Shown one piece after another: positions 13,625-21,255 of a stretch of DNA of 21,489 nt. The position numbers and the translations under genes were made by a program. The notes under the pieces are model-generated. The model worked only from the letters and a program-made list of their open reading frames with translations. It was not told where the DNA came from and made no database searches. Each line of letters begins with the position of its first letter. The stretch's first letter is position 1. Source of the DNA: CAYLZO01 sp964387775 (GTDB lineage Bacteria > Chloroflexota > Anaerolineae > JAAYZQ01); the NCBI GenBank assembly GCA_964387775.1, contig CAYLZO010000068.1, positions 1 through 21,489 of the forward strand, given 5' to 3'.

Positions 13625-14866
13625 ATGCCTGACGAATCTGTCCTGAGCCCTTCGACCTTGCTCAGGGTAAACTCCGCCGAAGGGCAGGACGGCCTCCTGG
13701 CCCTGCAGGAAGCCTATGCCAATGTTTATAACGAGATCGTCAAGCCCGACAAGGTCTTTGTGGCCAGCCAATACTTTCGCAAGCGCTGGGTCCCCCTCCT
13801 GGGACCGGCCCTGGGCTGGGTGATCACCGCCCTGCGCCAGCACTGCTACTGGAACAAGAGCACGGGCGAGGTGCGGGACTGGTGCCTGGTCACCCAGCAA
13901 GACCTGGCCGACGAGGTCGGTGTCAGCGTGTCCACCCTCAAGCGCCTGCTGCAACACGAGCACGCCGGCAAGTTCATCACCGACGTCACTCACCGCTACC
14001 GCTACGACGCCTCCCTGCAAAAGCGCGTGCGCAAGCCCACGATGTACCGCATCCGCATGGACGATCCGCTGGTGCCCGAGGACGAGGAACGCCTCAAGGA
14101 GTTGCTGCGCCAGCGGTTGAGCGGCCTGGAAGTGGACCCGGAGACCGGCCAGGTGGATGTCCTGAAACTGCTGGATCGACTGATAGCAGCAGGCGACGGC
14201 GACCTACGGCTCAATTTGAGCTCCAGGTCAGAGGCCCAGGCCGACGAGTCGCCCCCTCCCGATCTGGGCGAGGCGGTCAGCGACCTGGCCGAGCGGGTGG
14301 GCGCCGTCCTCGACAGCCAGGATACCGGCCCTGGCAACGGAGCCGAGGCGGAGGAAACGGTATACCCGGGCGCGGTGTTCGTCCCGGCCGGCGAGCTGCC
14401 CGGCTGGACGCTGGGCGAGGACCAGGTGCTGTTGCCCCAGGACGACGAGGGATACCTGGCCGTGCCCATGGCCGAGGTGGTGAAAGAGGAACTGCGTACC
14501 TGCCGCGGCTCCCTCCTCAACTACACGCCCACCGAGTGTTACTACTCCGTACAACACGCCCTGGGCGAGGGCGGCGACGACTGGCTGCCGGAGGAGCAGG
14601 AACGGATCGACTGTATGCGAAAGCTAGAGCGGGATCTCGGCGCCCGATACGAGCGGCTGGGCGCTCCTACCCTGGAGGAGGCTTTACAGCAGTACTTTTC
14701 CGCCCGGCTCGCGGCCGAATTCCTGGCCGAAAAGGGCCCGGCCGAGCGGGAGCGCATCGAGAACTGGGTGACCTATACCCGCAAGGCCAGGGGGCTGGAG
14801 AACCCGGCCGGCTTCCTGCGGTCGCGCATCGAGAGCACGGAGGAGGCGCCCCCGCTGCCGCGATGA
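13625..14866 (+). CDS. Winged-helix protein, candidate plasmid-type replication initiator
   Basis: A 413-residue protein. Residues 57-145 contain a replication-initiator-like winged helix: GPALGWVITALRQHCYWN, then an HTH, CLVTQQDLADEVGVSVSTLKRLLQ (87-110), and a wing ending TMYRIRMDDPL. The C-terminus (ENWVTYTRKARGLENPAGFLRSRIES) has the 'NPAGFLR' pattern often seen at the end of Rep or DnaD-like proteins. The middle is acidic and low-complexity. AAGGAG precedes the ATG at 13625. It lies between the par operon and a palindrome array next to AT-rich DNA, with a putative antisense RNA upstream; this context is the main reason for suggesting an initiator. It could instead be a transcription regulator. 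Codons 6-22 derive from an inserted palindromic repeat. The stop overlaps an 18-codon frame (14863-14919) that runs into the array. Confidence 0.55.
   Translation: MPDESVLSPSTLLRVNSAEGQDGLLALQEAYANVYNEIVKPDKVFVASQYFRKRWVPLLGPALGWVITALRQHCYWNKSTGEVRDWCLVTQQDLADEVGVSVSTLKRLLQHEHAGKFITDVTHRYRYDASLQKRVRKPTMYRIRMDDPLVPEDEERLKELLRQRLSGLEVDPETGQVDVLKLLDRLIAAGDGDLRLNLSSRSEAQADESPPPDLGEAVSDLAERVGAVLDSQDTGPGNGAEAEETVYPGAVFVPAGELPGWTLGEDQVLLPQDDEGYLAVPMAEVVKEELRTCRGSLLNYTPTECYYSVQHALGEGGDDWLPEEQERIDCMRKLERDLGARYERLGAPTLEEALQQYFSARLAAEFLAEKGPAERERIENWVTYTRKARGLENPAGFLRSRIESTEEAPPLPR
13641..13689. repeat. Dispersed-type palindromic element inside the rep-like gene
   Basis: TCCTGAGCCCTTCG (13641-13654) and CGAAGGGCAGGA (13678-13689) are imperfect inverted ends of a 49-bp element encoding LSPSTLLRVNSAEG. 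This sequence type recurs as a short interspersed palindrome in many bacterial genomes (recalled, not searched). It lies directly after the first codons of the gene without breaking the frame. Confidence 0.6.
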
Positions 14867-14888
14867 GCAAGTATGACGAGGACCAACC

Positions 14889-15024
14889 GCTCAAAATGAA
14901 CCATAGGTCCTACCTATAGCTCAAAATGAGCCATAGGTGGACCATCTACAGCTCAAAATGAGCCATAGATAAGTTGACCTACAGCTCAAAATGAGCTCCA
15001 TATCATATACAGCTCATTTTGAGC
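14889..15024. repeat. Array of five GCTCAAAATGAGC palindromes (iteron-like)
   Basis: Units start at 14889 (variant GCTCAAAATGAAC), 14919, 14951, 14984 and 15012 (last one inverted, GCTCATTTTGAGC). Spacings are 30, 32, 33 and 28 bp, about three helical turns, which places the sites on one face of the DNA. Flanks CTA(T/C)A and CATAGGT are partly conserved, making the second unit a 27-bp near-palindrome (14912-14938). Together with the adjacent AT-rich segment this resembles a replication origin with iterons. It may instead be a multi-site operator for the CHAT operon. Confidence 0.8.
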
Positions 15025-15047
15025 TAAATAACAACAATACTTATATA
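15019..15047 (+). promoter_or_regulatory. Possible promoter of the CHAT operon, overlapping the last iteron
   Basis: TTGAGC (15019-15024), a 17-bp spacer and TATATA (15042-15047). The -35 box is the 3' half of the fifth palindrome, so a protein bound there would compete with RNA polymerase. The fit to consensus is moderate. Confidence 0.4.
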
Positions 15048-15155
15048 GTACGTGGTTTGGCCCAAGTACTGGATCAACAACAACAGTACAACTCTGGCGT
15101 TGTTGTTGATTCATACTGAAGCGAAAAACCACATGAGACAATTCAGGGAGATGAC
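15025..15155. other. AT-rich segment and inverted repeat between array and CHAT gene
   Basis: 15025-15050 is strongly AT-rich compared with its surroundings and could be a DNA-unwinding segment. ATCAACAACAAC (15073-15084) and GTTGTTGTTGAT (15099-15110) are perfect 12-bp arms around a 14-nt loop. No T-tract follows, so a terminator is unlikely; an origin or regulatory structure in the CHAT leader is possible. Confidence 0.5.
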
Positions 15156-18100
15156 ATGCCTCACTCGTATGCCGAAACACCCGCACTGAACTGCCCCAAC
15201 TGCGGCCGGTCCTTCCCGGCCGAAATCTGGCTCATCGTCGACATCGCCGAGCGGCCCGACTTGCTGGAACGCATCCGCCAGGAGAGCATCCACGCCGTGA
15301 CCTGCCCCCATTGCGAGCACCCGGCCGGCGTCGACGCCCCGCTGCTGGTCCACGATCCCGAGGGCCAACGCCTGCTCTTTGCCCCGGCGCAGAGCACCGG
15401 CGAGGAGCAGGACCAGCAGATCGCGCAGCAGTTGGTTGCCCGGTTGGCCGCCACGCTCCCCGATCCGCCACCGGCCTATCTGCAGCAGGTCCAGGGCGTG
15501 CCCGGCGCCTTGCTGGGCGCTGTCCTGGGCGGTGACCCCGAGGCTGCCTTGGAGCAGATGTCCGAGCAGGCCGCCCAGGTTCTGCAGCGCTTGCAGGCCG
15601 AGGACCCCGACGCCCTGCGCCAACTGGAGGAAGAGATGCAGCAGGCCCTGGCCCAGGACCCCCGCCTGGCCGCCACCCAGGCCCTCGTGGACGCCGAGAG
15701 CCCGGCCGAGGTGCTGGCCGCGGCCCGCGAGCACCCCCTACTGCTCAGCGACGAGGGCCTGGCCTTTGTCCGGCAGGGCATCGAAAACGCGCGGCAGGTG
15801 GGCCAGGCGGAGATGGCCCAAGCCATGCCCCCCGAGTTGCAGGAGATCCTGGCCGAACTGGGGCCGGTGAGCAGCCAGGCCGAACTGGAGGCAAAGCTCC
15901 GCGAGCGGCCCGACCTGCGAGAGAGATTGGAAGCTTTGCAGCGGACGATTGCTCCCGCCGGTGAAGGGGAATTGGCCGATCTCCTGATCGAGTGGGTTCA
16001 GACGCCGACTTGGTCCGATTCGCAAGCCTACCTGGCAAGTCACCCTGAGCTGCTGAGCGATGAGGCGGAGGAAGTGCTGATCCGTCTGGCTACGATCCAG
16101 GAGGAGGATGGCGCCCGTCGCACGCTCACCGAGCACCTGGCGCTGCTGCGTCGTTGTCGTGTGGAGGGGATCGAGACCGCCTTCGCCGACAGGACAGGCA
16201 GGGGTGAGCCGCCCCCCGAATTGCAGGCTATGATAGAAGCCCTGGGGCCGGAGCTGGGGGGGCAACTGCTGGAGATCGTGGGCCGCGTCTCCAGCCAGGA
16301 GGAATTCGAGGCCGAGCTGGATAGACATCCTGAGCTGCGGGAGGCGCTGGCGCAGGCATCCGGTGAGTTACAGGGTAGAGGGACGANNNNNNNNNNNNNN
16401 NNNNNNNNNNNNNNNNNNNNNNNNNNNNNNNNNNNNNNNNNNNNNNNNNNNNNNNNNNNNNNNNNNNNNNNNNNNNNNNNNNNNNNGAGCTGCGGGAGGC
16501 GCTGGCGCAGGCATCCGGTGAGTTACAGGGTAGAGGGACGACCATTCCCCCAGGTTTTGAGGACCTGGTAAGCCGGGCGGTGACTGCCCGCGAGCGCCTG
16601 GTCATGGATCGCAGCCCAGAGGCGATGGACACTGCCGTCGCGGCCTGGCAGCGGATACTGGATCAGCCTGGCATTGAACAGCATCCAGACTTTCGCGAGG
16701 GTGTTCGCAGTGAGCTCGGCGGAGTTTTGATTCGCCGCTTTGAGGCGCTGGGGCAGGTGGCCGATCTCGATGCGGCCATTGCCGCCTACGAAAAGGCGCT
16801 GGGCGTGGCCCGCGAGGGCTCGCCCGACTGGGCCAGTAGGCAGGCCAACCTGGGCGGAGTTTTGATTCGCCGCTTTGAGGCGCTGGGGCAGGTGGCCGAT
16901 CTCGATGNNNNNNNNNNNNNNNNNNNNNNNNNNNNNNNNNNNNNNNNNNNNNNNNNNNNNNNNNNNNNNNNNNNNNNNNNNNNNNNNNNNNNNNNNNNNN
17001 NNNNNNNCGGCCATTGCCGCCTACCAGGCCGCAGTGGGTGCCATGCCCTTGGAAGCAGCCCCTTCGAATCTACTCACTGCAGCCCAGGGATTGGGAAATC
17101 TCCTCTTCGATCAAAGCCGCTGGGCAGAAGCAGTTTGGGCCTATGACCAGGCTGTTGCTGCCGCTGATGCCCTTTATCGCATTGGACTGACCCGGACTAC
17201 TCGCCAGACACACCTGCGGCGCAGTACAACACTCTTTGCCCGCGCAGCCTTTGCTCAAACCCAGATCGACCGGATCCAGGACGCCTGGCGGGTGCTGGAA
17301 CGGGGCCGCACCCGCGATCTCCGCGAGGCGCTTGCGCAAAACCACCTGGATGACGAGTTGGCTCAGATCGACGACGAAAACGTGCGGCAAGAGATAGGCA
17401 ATACGTATCGCCAATTAGCCGGCCGCCTGGCCTACCTCCAGGAACAATGGGAAAGCCCAACCGAGGAAATCCGGGCGCGCGATGCTATCCGGCCACAATT
17501 GGAAGCCGCACGAGCAGATCTGGAATCCTTTGTCGCCCAGGTACGCAGCGAGCATGCCCCACACTTTCTTAGTCCTGAGCTGCCACTTGAGCGCATTCAG
17601 GCCAGTCTGCCACCGGCGACAGCCTTGCTCTCCCTGGTCGTTACCGGTCAAGGCTCCGCAGCCCTGTTCCTCACTGCTAGCGGGTTGCAGCGCGTCGACA
17701 TCGGCGCCTTCACCTCCCCCAGCCTGGAAGTGTTGATCACCGACCTGCCCGAGGAGGTGGAAAACTGGATCGGCGCTTTCAACCGCCGGGGGCAGGACCC
17801 CCTGGGCTGGCTGCAGGCCCTGGCCGCCATCGCCGGGCGGGACGGGAAGATCGAGGCCGGCTGGCTCCCGCTCTACCGCCTGGCCGGCGCCCTGCTGCCC
17901 TACCGCAACCGGGCCACCCTCTCCCTGGTGCGCGCCTGGCGGCGCTGCATCGAGCGGACCCTCGGGGTCTTGCGGCAGAAGCTGTGGCCGCCGCTGGCGG
18001 CAGCCCTGGCCGGGGCCGGCGTCGAGCGCGTCGTGCTGGTGCCCCAGGGGGCGCTCTTCCTGCTGCCGCTGCACGCCGCCGCGCCCGAGGGCCTGACCGT

Positions 18101-18992
18101 GGCCTACGCCCCCAGCGCCGGCGTCTGGGCTGCCGTCGTAGGGCAAATTGCCAATTTGCCCTACAATTTGCCCCACAACGCGGTCCTGGCCGCCAACCCC
18201 ACCGGCGACCTGCCCTACACGCCCACGGAAGCCCAGGCCATTGCCCACCTGTTCACAGGCCTTTTTGAAGGCCAGGCCCAGGTCCTGTGGCGGCAGGAGG
18301 TCACCGAGGACGCGCTGCTGTCGGCAGCAGCATCCGCTGCTGCCGACGTCCTCCACTACTCGGGCCACGGCGAATACAACTGGGACGACCCCGAGCGCTC
18401 CGGCCTGCGCCTGCGCCCGCCCACGGCTGATGACGACGGGCCTGTCCTGATGCCCGAAGGGCAAGCCGAAGGAGTGCTCTCCCTGGCCGACATCCGCGAG
18501 CAGCTCCGGCTGGAAAAAACGCGCCTGGTCAGCCTCTCGGCCTGCGAGACGGGGCTGACCAACATCGAGCCGGGCCAGGCCGACGAGTACGTGGGGCTGC
18601 CGGCCGGCTTCTTGCTGGCCGGGGCGCCGGCCGTCGTCGCCTCCCTGTGGCGGGTGGACGACCTGAGCACGACGCTGCTCATGGAGCGCTTTTACCGGCT
18701 GTACCTGCACGGCGATCCGGCCGAGGGAGACCCCCGGCCCTTGCCCATCGCCGGGGCGCTGGCCGAGGCGCAGCGCTGGCTGCGGGCGCTGGGCAAGGCG
18801 GAGGCCATCGCCGAAGTATGCCGCCTGCAAGAGATGTGGCGGCGGCAGAGGGGCCAGAACTATGGCCGCGCCCTGCGCCAGTACTGGCGCCTGGAGGGGG
18901 CGCGCTTCCACATCGAGGATGGCGACGAGGACCCGCCCTTTGCCCATCCCTACCACTGGGCCGCGTTCCAGGCCGTGGGGGCGGTGTTGTAG
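15156..18992 (+). CDS. CpXC-TPR-CHAT caspase-like protease, interrupted by two scaffold gaps
   Basis: One gene, although gaps split it. Dropping 16387-16541 (Ns plus a duplicated 55 bases) and 16908-17007 (Ns) restores a single frame of 1193 residues; the second gap may hide more TPRs. The N-terminus has a CpXC-type zinc domain: C13-x2-C16 and C50-x2-C53. A long helical region follows with recurring 'HPELL/RPDLRE' modules, then 45-residue TPR-like repeats (LIRRFEALGQVADLDAAIAAYEKAL). The C-terminus is a CHAT peptidase with catalytic His in YSGHGEYNW (H986, codon 18366) and Cys in LSACETG (C1045, codon 18543). GFLLAGAPAVVASLWRVDD after the Cys is typical of CHAT. CHAT proteases act downstream of sensors, for example with type III-E CRISPR effectors and in gasdermin-like defence. 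GGGAG precedes the ATG at 15156. Two genes follow in line. Substrate is unknown; the membrane protein two genes down is a candidate. Confidence 0.88.
16387..16486. other. Scaffold gap 1, a false gap between overlapping contigs
   Basis: One hundred Ns. The 55 bases before it (16332-16386) are identical to the 55 bases after it (16487-16541). The contigs therefore overlap and should be merged, removing 155 bases and restoring the CHAT reading frame. Confidence 0.9.
16718..16907 (+). repeat. TPR-encoding repeat, 135-bp period
   Basis: Bases 16718-16772 and 16853-16907 are identical over 55 bp and exactly 135 bp (45 codons) apart, encoding GGVLIRRFEALGQVADLD. After the second copy comes a gap, and the sequence beyond it (17008-17024) continues exactly as the first copy does (16773-16789). 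The assembly therefore stopped inside a near-identical repeat. Confidence 0.88.
16908..17007. other. Scaffold gap 2, within the TPR repeats
   Basis: One hundred Ns of arbitrary length. Direct joining gives GATG|CGGCC, the same junction as the intact repeat at 16769-16777, and keeps the frame. The true repeat number is unknown. Confidence 0.85.
18138..18164. repeat. 27-bp palindrome in the CHAT gene encoding VGQIANLPY
   Basis: GTAGGGCAAATTG and CAATTTGCCCTAC are perfect 13-bp arms around one C. It is in frame and partly repeated just downstream (ACAATTTGCCCCAC). It lies in the CHAT domain between the MVLVPQG-like strand and the AANPTGDLPY segment, probably a surface loop. It resembles a dispersed intragenic palindrome. 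Confidence 0.75.
18320..18347. repeat. 28-bp inverted repeat just before the CHAT catalytic histidine
   Basis: GTCGGCAGCAGC and GCTGCTGCCGAC are perfect 12-bp arms around ATCC. It encodes the alanine-rich LSAAASAAADV that leads into the VLHYSGHG strand. Confidence 0.75.
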
Positions 18993-18993
18993 C

Positions 18994-19030
18994 GCCCTCA
19001 CCCCTCCCCCAAAGGGGGTGGGGAGAGGGC
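18994..19030. repeat. GC-rich hairpin between the CHAT gene and the next gene
   Basis: A 17-bp stem with two mismatches around an AAA loop (GCCCTC...GAGGGC). It starts two bases past the CHAT stop and lacks a U-tract. The CCCTCACCCC/GGGGAGAGGG composition matches a common dispersed extragenic palindrome (recalled). It could stabilise the upstream mRNA or reduce read-through. Confidence 0.6.
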
Positions 19031-19059
19031 CAGATTATGACTCAGAGAAAGGATAGACA

Positions 19060-19647
19060 ATGAACGACGAGATGGCAATTCTGGAATCGTGTGCGGTCGT
19101 TCAAGCGGACCAGGAGGCGGCCAAGGGCCGCTACACCGTGCGCCTGGTCGGCGGCCAGCCGGGCCGGCTGGTCACCCCGGAGGGGCAGGAGGGGCCGGTG
19201 GCGCGCATCGCCTATCCCCTGTCCCGGGACGCCCGGCGGGCGTTGCCCGAGCAGGCCGCGCACGTCTTGATGGACACCCCTGCTTTGCAGGGCTTTGTGG
19301 CCGTGGACGAGGCGGGCGTGGTCCGGGGCGTGATCCCGGCCGAGCGGCTGCGCCGCCTCATCGTGCAGGCCACAGAGGGCCGGGTGGCGGAGGCCAGGGA
19401 GCAGGTGGCCACCGAGCTGGGCCTGGAGGGAGAAGCCGTGGTCGAGGTGCTCAAGGCGCTGGGCAGCCTGCGCGGCCTCCTGGACTATGTTCCCGGCCCG
19501 CCCGGCCCGCCCCTGCTCCCGGTGACGGTCTATGTCTGCCCGGAAGAGGGCTGCGACTTTGCCTTCATCCCCCACCAGGAAGGGCAACCGGTCCCCGACT
19601 GCCCGGATCACGACCAGGCCCTGGTCCAAAAGAAGCTGGGAGGCTGA
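19060..19647 (+). CDS. CBS-like/zinc-ribbon protein of the CHAT operon
   Basis: A 195-residue protein, family not recognised with certainty. The middle part (ALQGFVAVDEAGVVRGVIPAERLRRLI, 75-101) resembles one CBS half-motif, in which a hydrophobic strand, D-x-x-G, hydrophobic strand and helix would bind a nucleotide ligand. A helical segment follows (105-142), then a proline-rich hinge (PGPPGPP) and a C-terminal zinc ribbon: C160-x4-C165 and C181-x2-H184 (CPEEGC...CPDH). AAAGGA precedes the ATG at 19060. It lies 67 bp after the CHAT gene and 2 bp before the membrane-protein gene. It may be an adaptor or ligand sensor for the protease; this is inference from domains and position. Confidence 0.65.
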   Translation: MNDEMAILESCAVVQADQEAAKGRYTVRLVGGQPGRLVTPEGQEGPVARIAYPLSRDARRALPEQAAHVLMDTPALQGFVAVDEAGVVRGVIPAERLRRLIVQATEGRVAEAREQVATELGLEGEAVVEVLKALGSLRGLLDYVPGPPGPPLLPVTVYVCPEEGCDFAFIPHQEGQPVPDCPDHDQALVQKKLGG

Positions 19648-19649
19648 CC

Positions 19650-20621
19650 ATGTTTGCCGGATTGTGGAAAGAGTTGGGCGAAGGCCTGGGCCGGCGGTGG
19701 CTGCTGACCGCCTTTGGCCCGGCGTTGCTCTTCTGGGGCCTCTCCCTCTTTCTCTACTTTGAGATCCAGGGCTGGGCGGCGGCTTTGAACTGGTGGGAAT
19801 CGCTGGTCCCTGCGGCGCAGACGTGGTTCGTCGCCGGCGCGCTGGCCGTCGTGGTCTTGGCCGCCACGTTGCTGGAGCAGCTCACCACCCCCCTTGCCCG
19901 TCTCTTCGAGGGCTACTGGCCCTGGCCCCTCCGCGGGCTGGCCCGCCGGCTGAGCGGCTACCGGCAGGAGGGTTTGCGGGAGAAGCAGCAACGCTTCAGC
20001 CAACTGAAGGTCAAGGCGTGGCGCGGCCAGGCGACGCCCGGCGAGCGGGCCCAAGCCGCCCGGCTGGACGCCGAGCTGGCCAACCGCCCGCCCGACCCGG
20101 CGCTGTCCATGCCCACGCCGTTGGGCGACGTCCTGCGCGCCGCCGAGGAATATCCCCGGTGGCGCTATGGCCTGGACCCGGTGGTGACCTGGCCGCGGCT
20201 CTATCCCAGCCTGGGCGAGACGCTGAAGGCAGCCCTGGCCCAGGCCCGGGGCAACATGGACGCCCTGTTGCGGGTGACCGTCCTGAGCCTCGTCTTTGTG
20301 TTGGTGTGGGGCATCTGGCTGGCCGTGGCCGGCGAGTTCCTGCTGGCGGGGGTGACAGTCGTTGGGGGCGCGATCATCGCCCTGGCCAGCTACGTCGGCG
20401 CGGTCCAGGCGGCGGCCGGCTACGGCGATCTGCTGCGCTCGGCTTTTGACCTGCATCGCTTCGACCTCTATGCAGCCCTGCATTGGCCGCTGCCGCCCCG
20501 CTGGACGGCCGAGAAACCGGCGCCGGCGGGCCAGGCCATCACGCAGGGTCAGGCCCTCAGCCAGTTCTTGCACCGGGGCTCGGGCGTGGCCGACGTGGTA
20601 TACGAGCACCCGGAGGAGTAG
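19650..20621 (+). CDS. Four-helix membrane protein of the CHAT operon
   Basis: A 323-residue protein. Predicted transmembrane segments are at about 19-37 (LTAFGPALLFWGLSLFLYF), 58-76 (VAGALAVVVLAAT), 208-228 (VLSLVFVLVWGIWLAVAG) and 231-254 (LAGVTVVGGAIIALASYVG). Between the second and third lies a basic, helical, probably cytoplasmic region of about 130 residues, with FEGYWPWPLRGLARRL and the motif YPRWRYGLDPVVTWPRLYPSLGE. The tail (255-323) is soluble. The start at 19650 is two bases after the previous stop, so the genes are coupled; a longer frame in this phase runs upstream but only as a shadow. It is a candidate effector or substrate for the CHAT protease, for instance a pore opened by cleavage of the basic loop. 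No family name can be given. Confidence 0.75.
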   Translation: MFAGLWKELGEGLGRRWLLTAFGPALLFWGLSLFLYFEIQGWAAALNWWESLVPAAQTWFVAGALAVVVLAATLLEQLTTPLARLFEGYWPWPLRGLARRLSGYRQEGLREKQQRFSQLKVKAWRGQATPGERAQAARLDAELANRPPDPALSMPTPLGDVLRAAEEYPRWRYGLDPVVTWPRLYPSLGETLKAALAQARGNMDALLRVTVLSLVFVLVWGIWLAVAGEFLLAGVTVVGGAIIALASYVGAVQAAAGYGDLLRSAFDLHRFDLYAALHWPLPPRWTAEKPAPAGQAITQGQALSQFLHRGSGVADVVYEHPEE

Positions 20622-20634
20622 GGAGGCTATTGCC

Positions 20635-20694
20635 GTGGAGCAACCGGAGCAGCGGTTGACCATCCGCTTCAGCCCCCTCGATGGCTCAACCTAA
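20635..20694 (+). pseudogene. Stump of a fourth gene of the CHAT cluster
   Basis: A GTG at 20635 with GGGAGG seven bases upstream starts MEQPEQRLTIRFSPLDGST, then a stop. A good RBS and 'LTIRFSPLDG' (like the first strand of other CHAT/TPR proteins, recalled) suggest the 5' end of a gene whose remainder was lost. The rest of 20695-20834 shows no gene. Confidence 0.35.
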
Positions 20695-20834
20695 CCCGGA
20701 TAGAACCGGAACCAAGAGGGCCAATGCTGCCTCAAAATCCTTGCTCAATGTGCCAGGATTTCGTGGGTTAGGCCCTATCACCTGGATCTGGGAGGGCCGG
20801 AGACGGATAGATCTCGCACGGAGGATGGAGCTTG

Positions 20835-20912
20835 ATGCGTGAACGAGCGATCGATTCGTTTCTTGCCTGGCTGGCCGAGGAGAAGGGCTCCACTGACAGG
20901 ATCGGGGCTTGA
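20835..20912 (+). pseudogene. N-terminal remnant of a tyrosine recombinase
   Basis: MRERAIDSFLAWLAEEKGSTDRIGA followed by TGA matches the start of the SAM-like core-binding domain of XerC/D-type recombinases (AI..FL.WLA.EKG.S). Everything after residue 25 is missing. The stop overlaps the -35 box of the next gene's promoter. Confidence 0.5.
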
Positions 20913-20936
20913 CATCCTGGCAAGCCGTGTTACAAT
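20909..20936 (+). promoter_or_regulatory. Promoter of the third toxin-antitoxin pair
   Basis: TTGACA (20909-20914), a 16-bp spacer and TACAAT (20931-20936). The start is predicted near 20943, about 43 nt before the AbrB-like gene. Confidence 0.65.
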
Positions 20937-20985
20937 TGGCACACAGAAAATCAGCATAGGCAGAAATGCAGAAAGGTGGAGTCCT

Positions 20986-21255
20986 TTGAGTACAACGATT
21001 CAGGTGCGAGACCGTGGGGTCATGACGCTCCCCGTGAGATTGCGAGAAAAGTACAACATTCAGAAGGGAGATACCTTCCAGGTGTTGGACCTGGACGGGC
21101 TCTTTGTTCTCACTCCAATGGTGCCCATGGTCCCTGAGTTAGCTCGGGAGATCGAGCAAGCTCGCATTGAAGCAGGATTGAGCATGGATGAATTGCTGGA
21201 TAACCTCCGCCAGCAGCGAGAGCGTTACTACCAGGAAACCTATGAAGGCGCGTAA
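20986..21255 (+). CDS. AbrB/MazE-like antitoxin, pair 3
   Basis: An 89-residue protein. The SpoVT-AbrB fold is clear: TIQVRDRGVMTLPVRLREKYNIQKGDTFQVLDLDGLFVLTP (residues 4-44). A helical C-terminal part (ELAREIEQARIEAGLSMDELLDNLRQQRERYYQE) would contact the toxin. TTG at 20986 is chosen as start because AAGGTGGAG lies six bases upstream and the family begins with the TIQV strand; upstream in-frame sequence holds the promoter. It overlaps the PIN gene by 14 bases. Confidence 0.75.
   Translation: MSTTIQVRDRGVMTLPVRLREKYNIQKGDTFQVLDLDGLFVLTPMVPMVPELAREIEQARIEAGLSMDELLDNLRQQRERYYQETYEGA

Noticed and set aside
14863..14919. 18-codon ORF overlapping the rep-like stop (ATGA)
   Set aside because: It runs into the iteron-like array and is partly encoded by it; there is no evidence of a conserved peptide.
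13882..14919. 345-codon alternative-frame ORF inside the rep-like gene
   Set aside because: A shadow frame rich in Arg, Gly and Pro, typical of off-frame reading in GC-rich DNA; the real frame has the HTH and RBS.
18994..19030. Terminator after the CHAT gene
   Set aside because: Strong stem but no U-tract, and the next gene is close on the same strand; it looks like a dispersed GC-rich palindrome.
20735..20761. AAATCCT...AGGATTT inverted repeat as a terminator for the CHAT cluster
   Set aside because: Only 7-bp AT-rich arms, a 13-nt loop and no T-tract; too weak to call.
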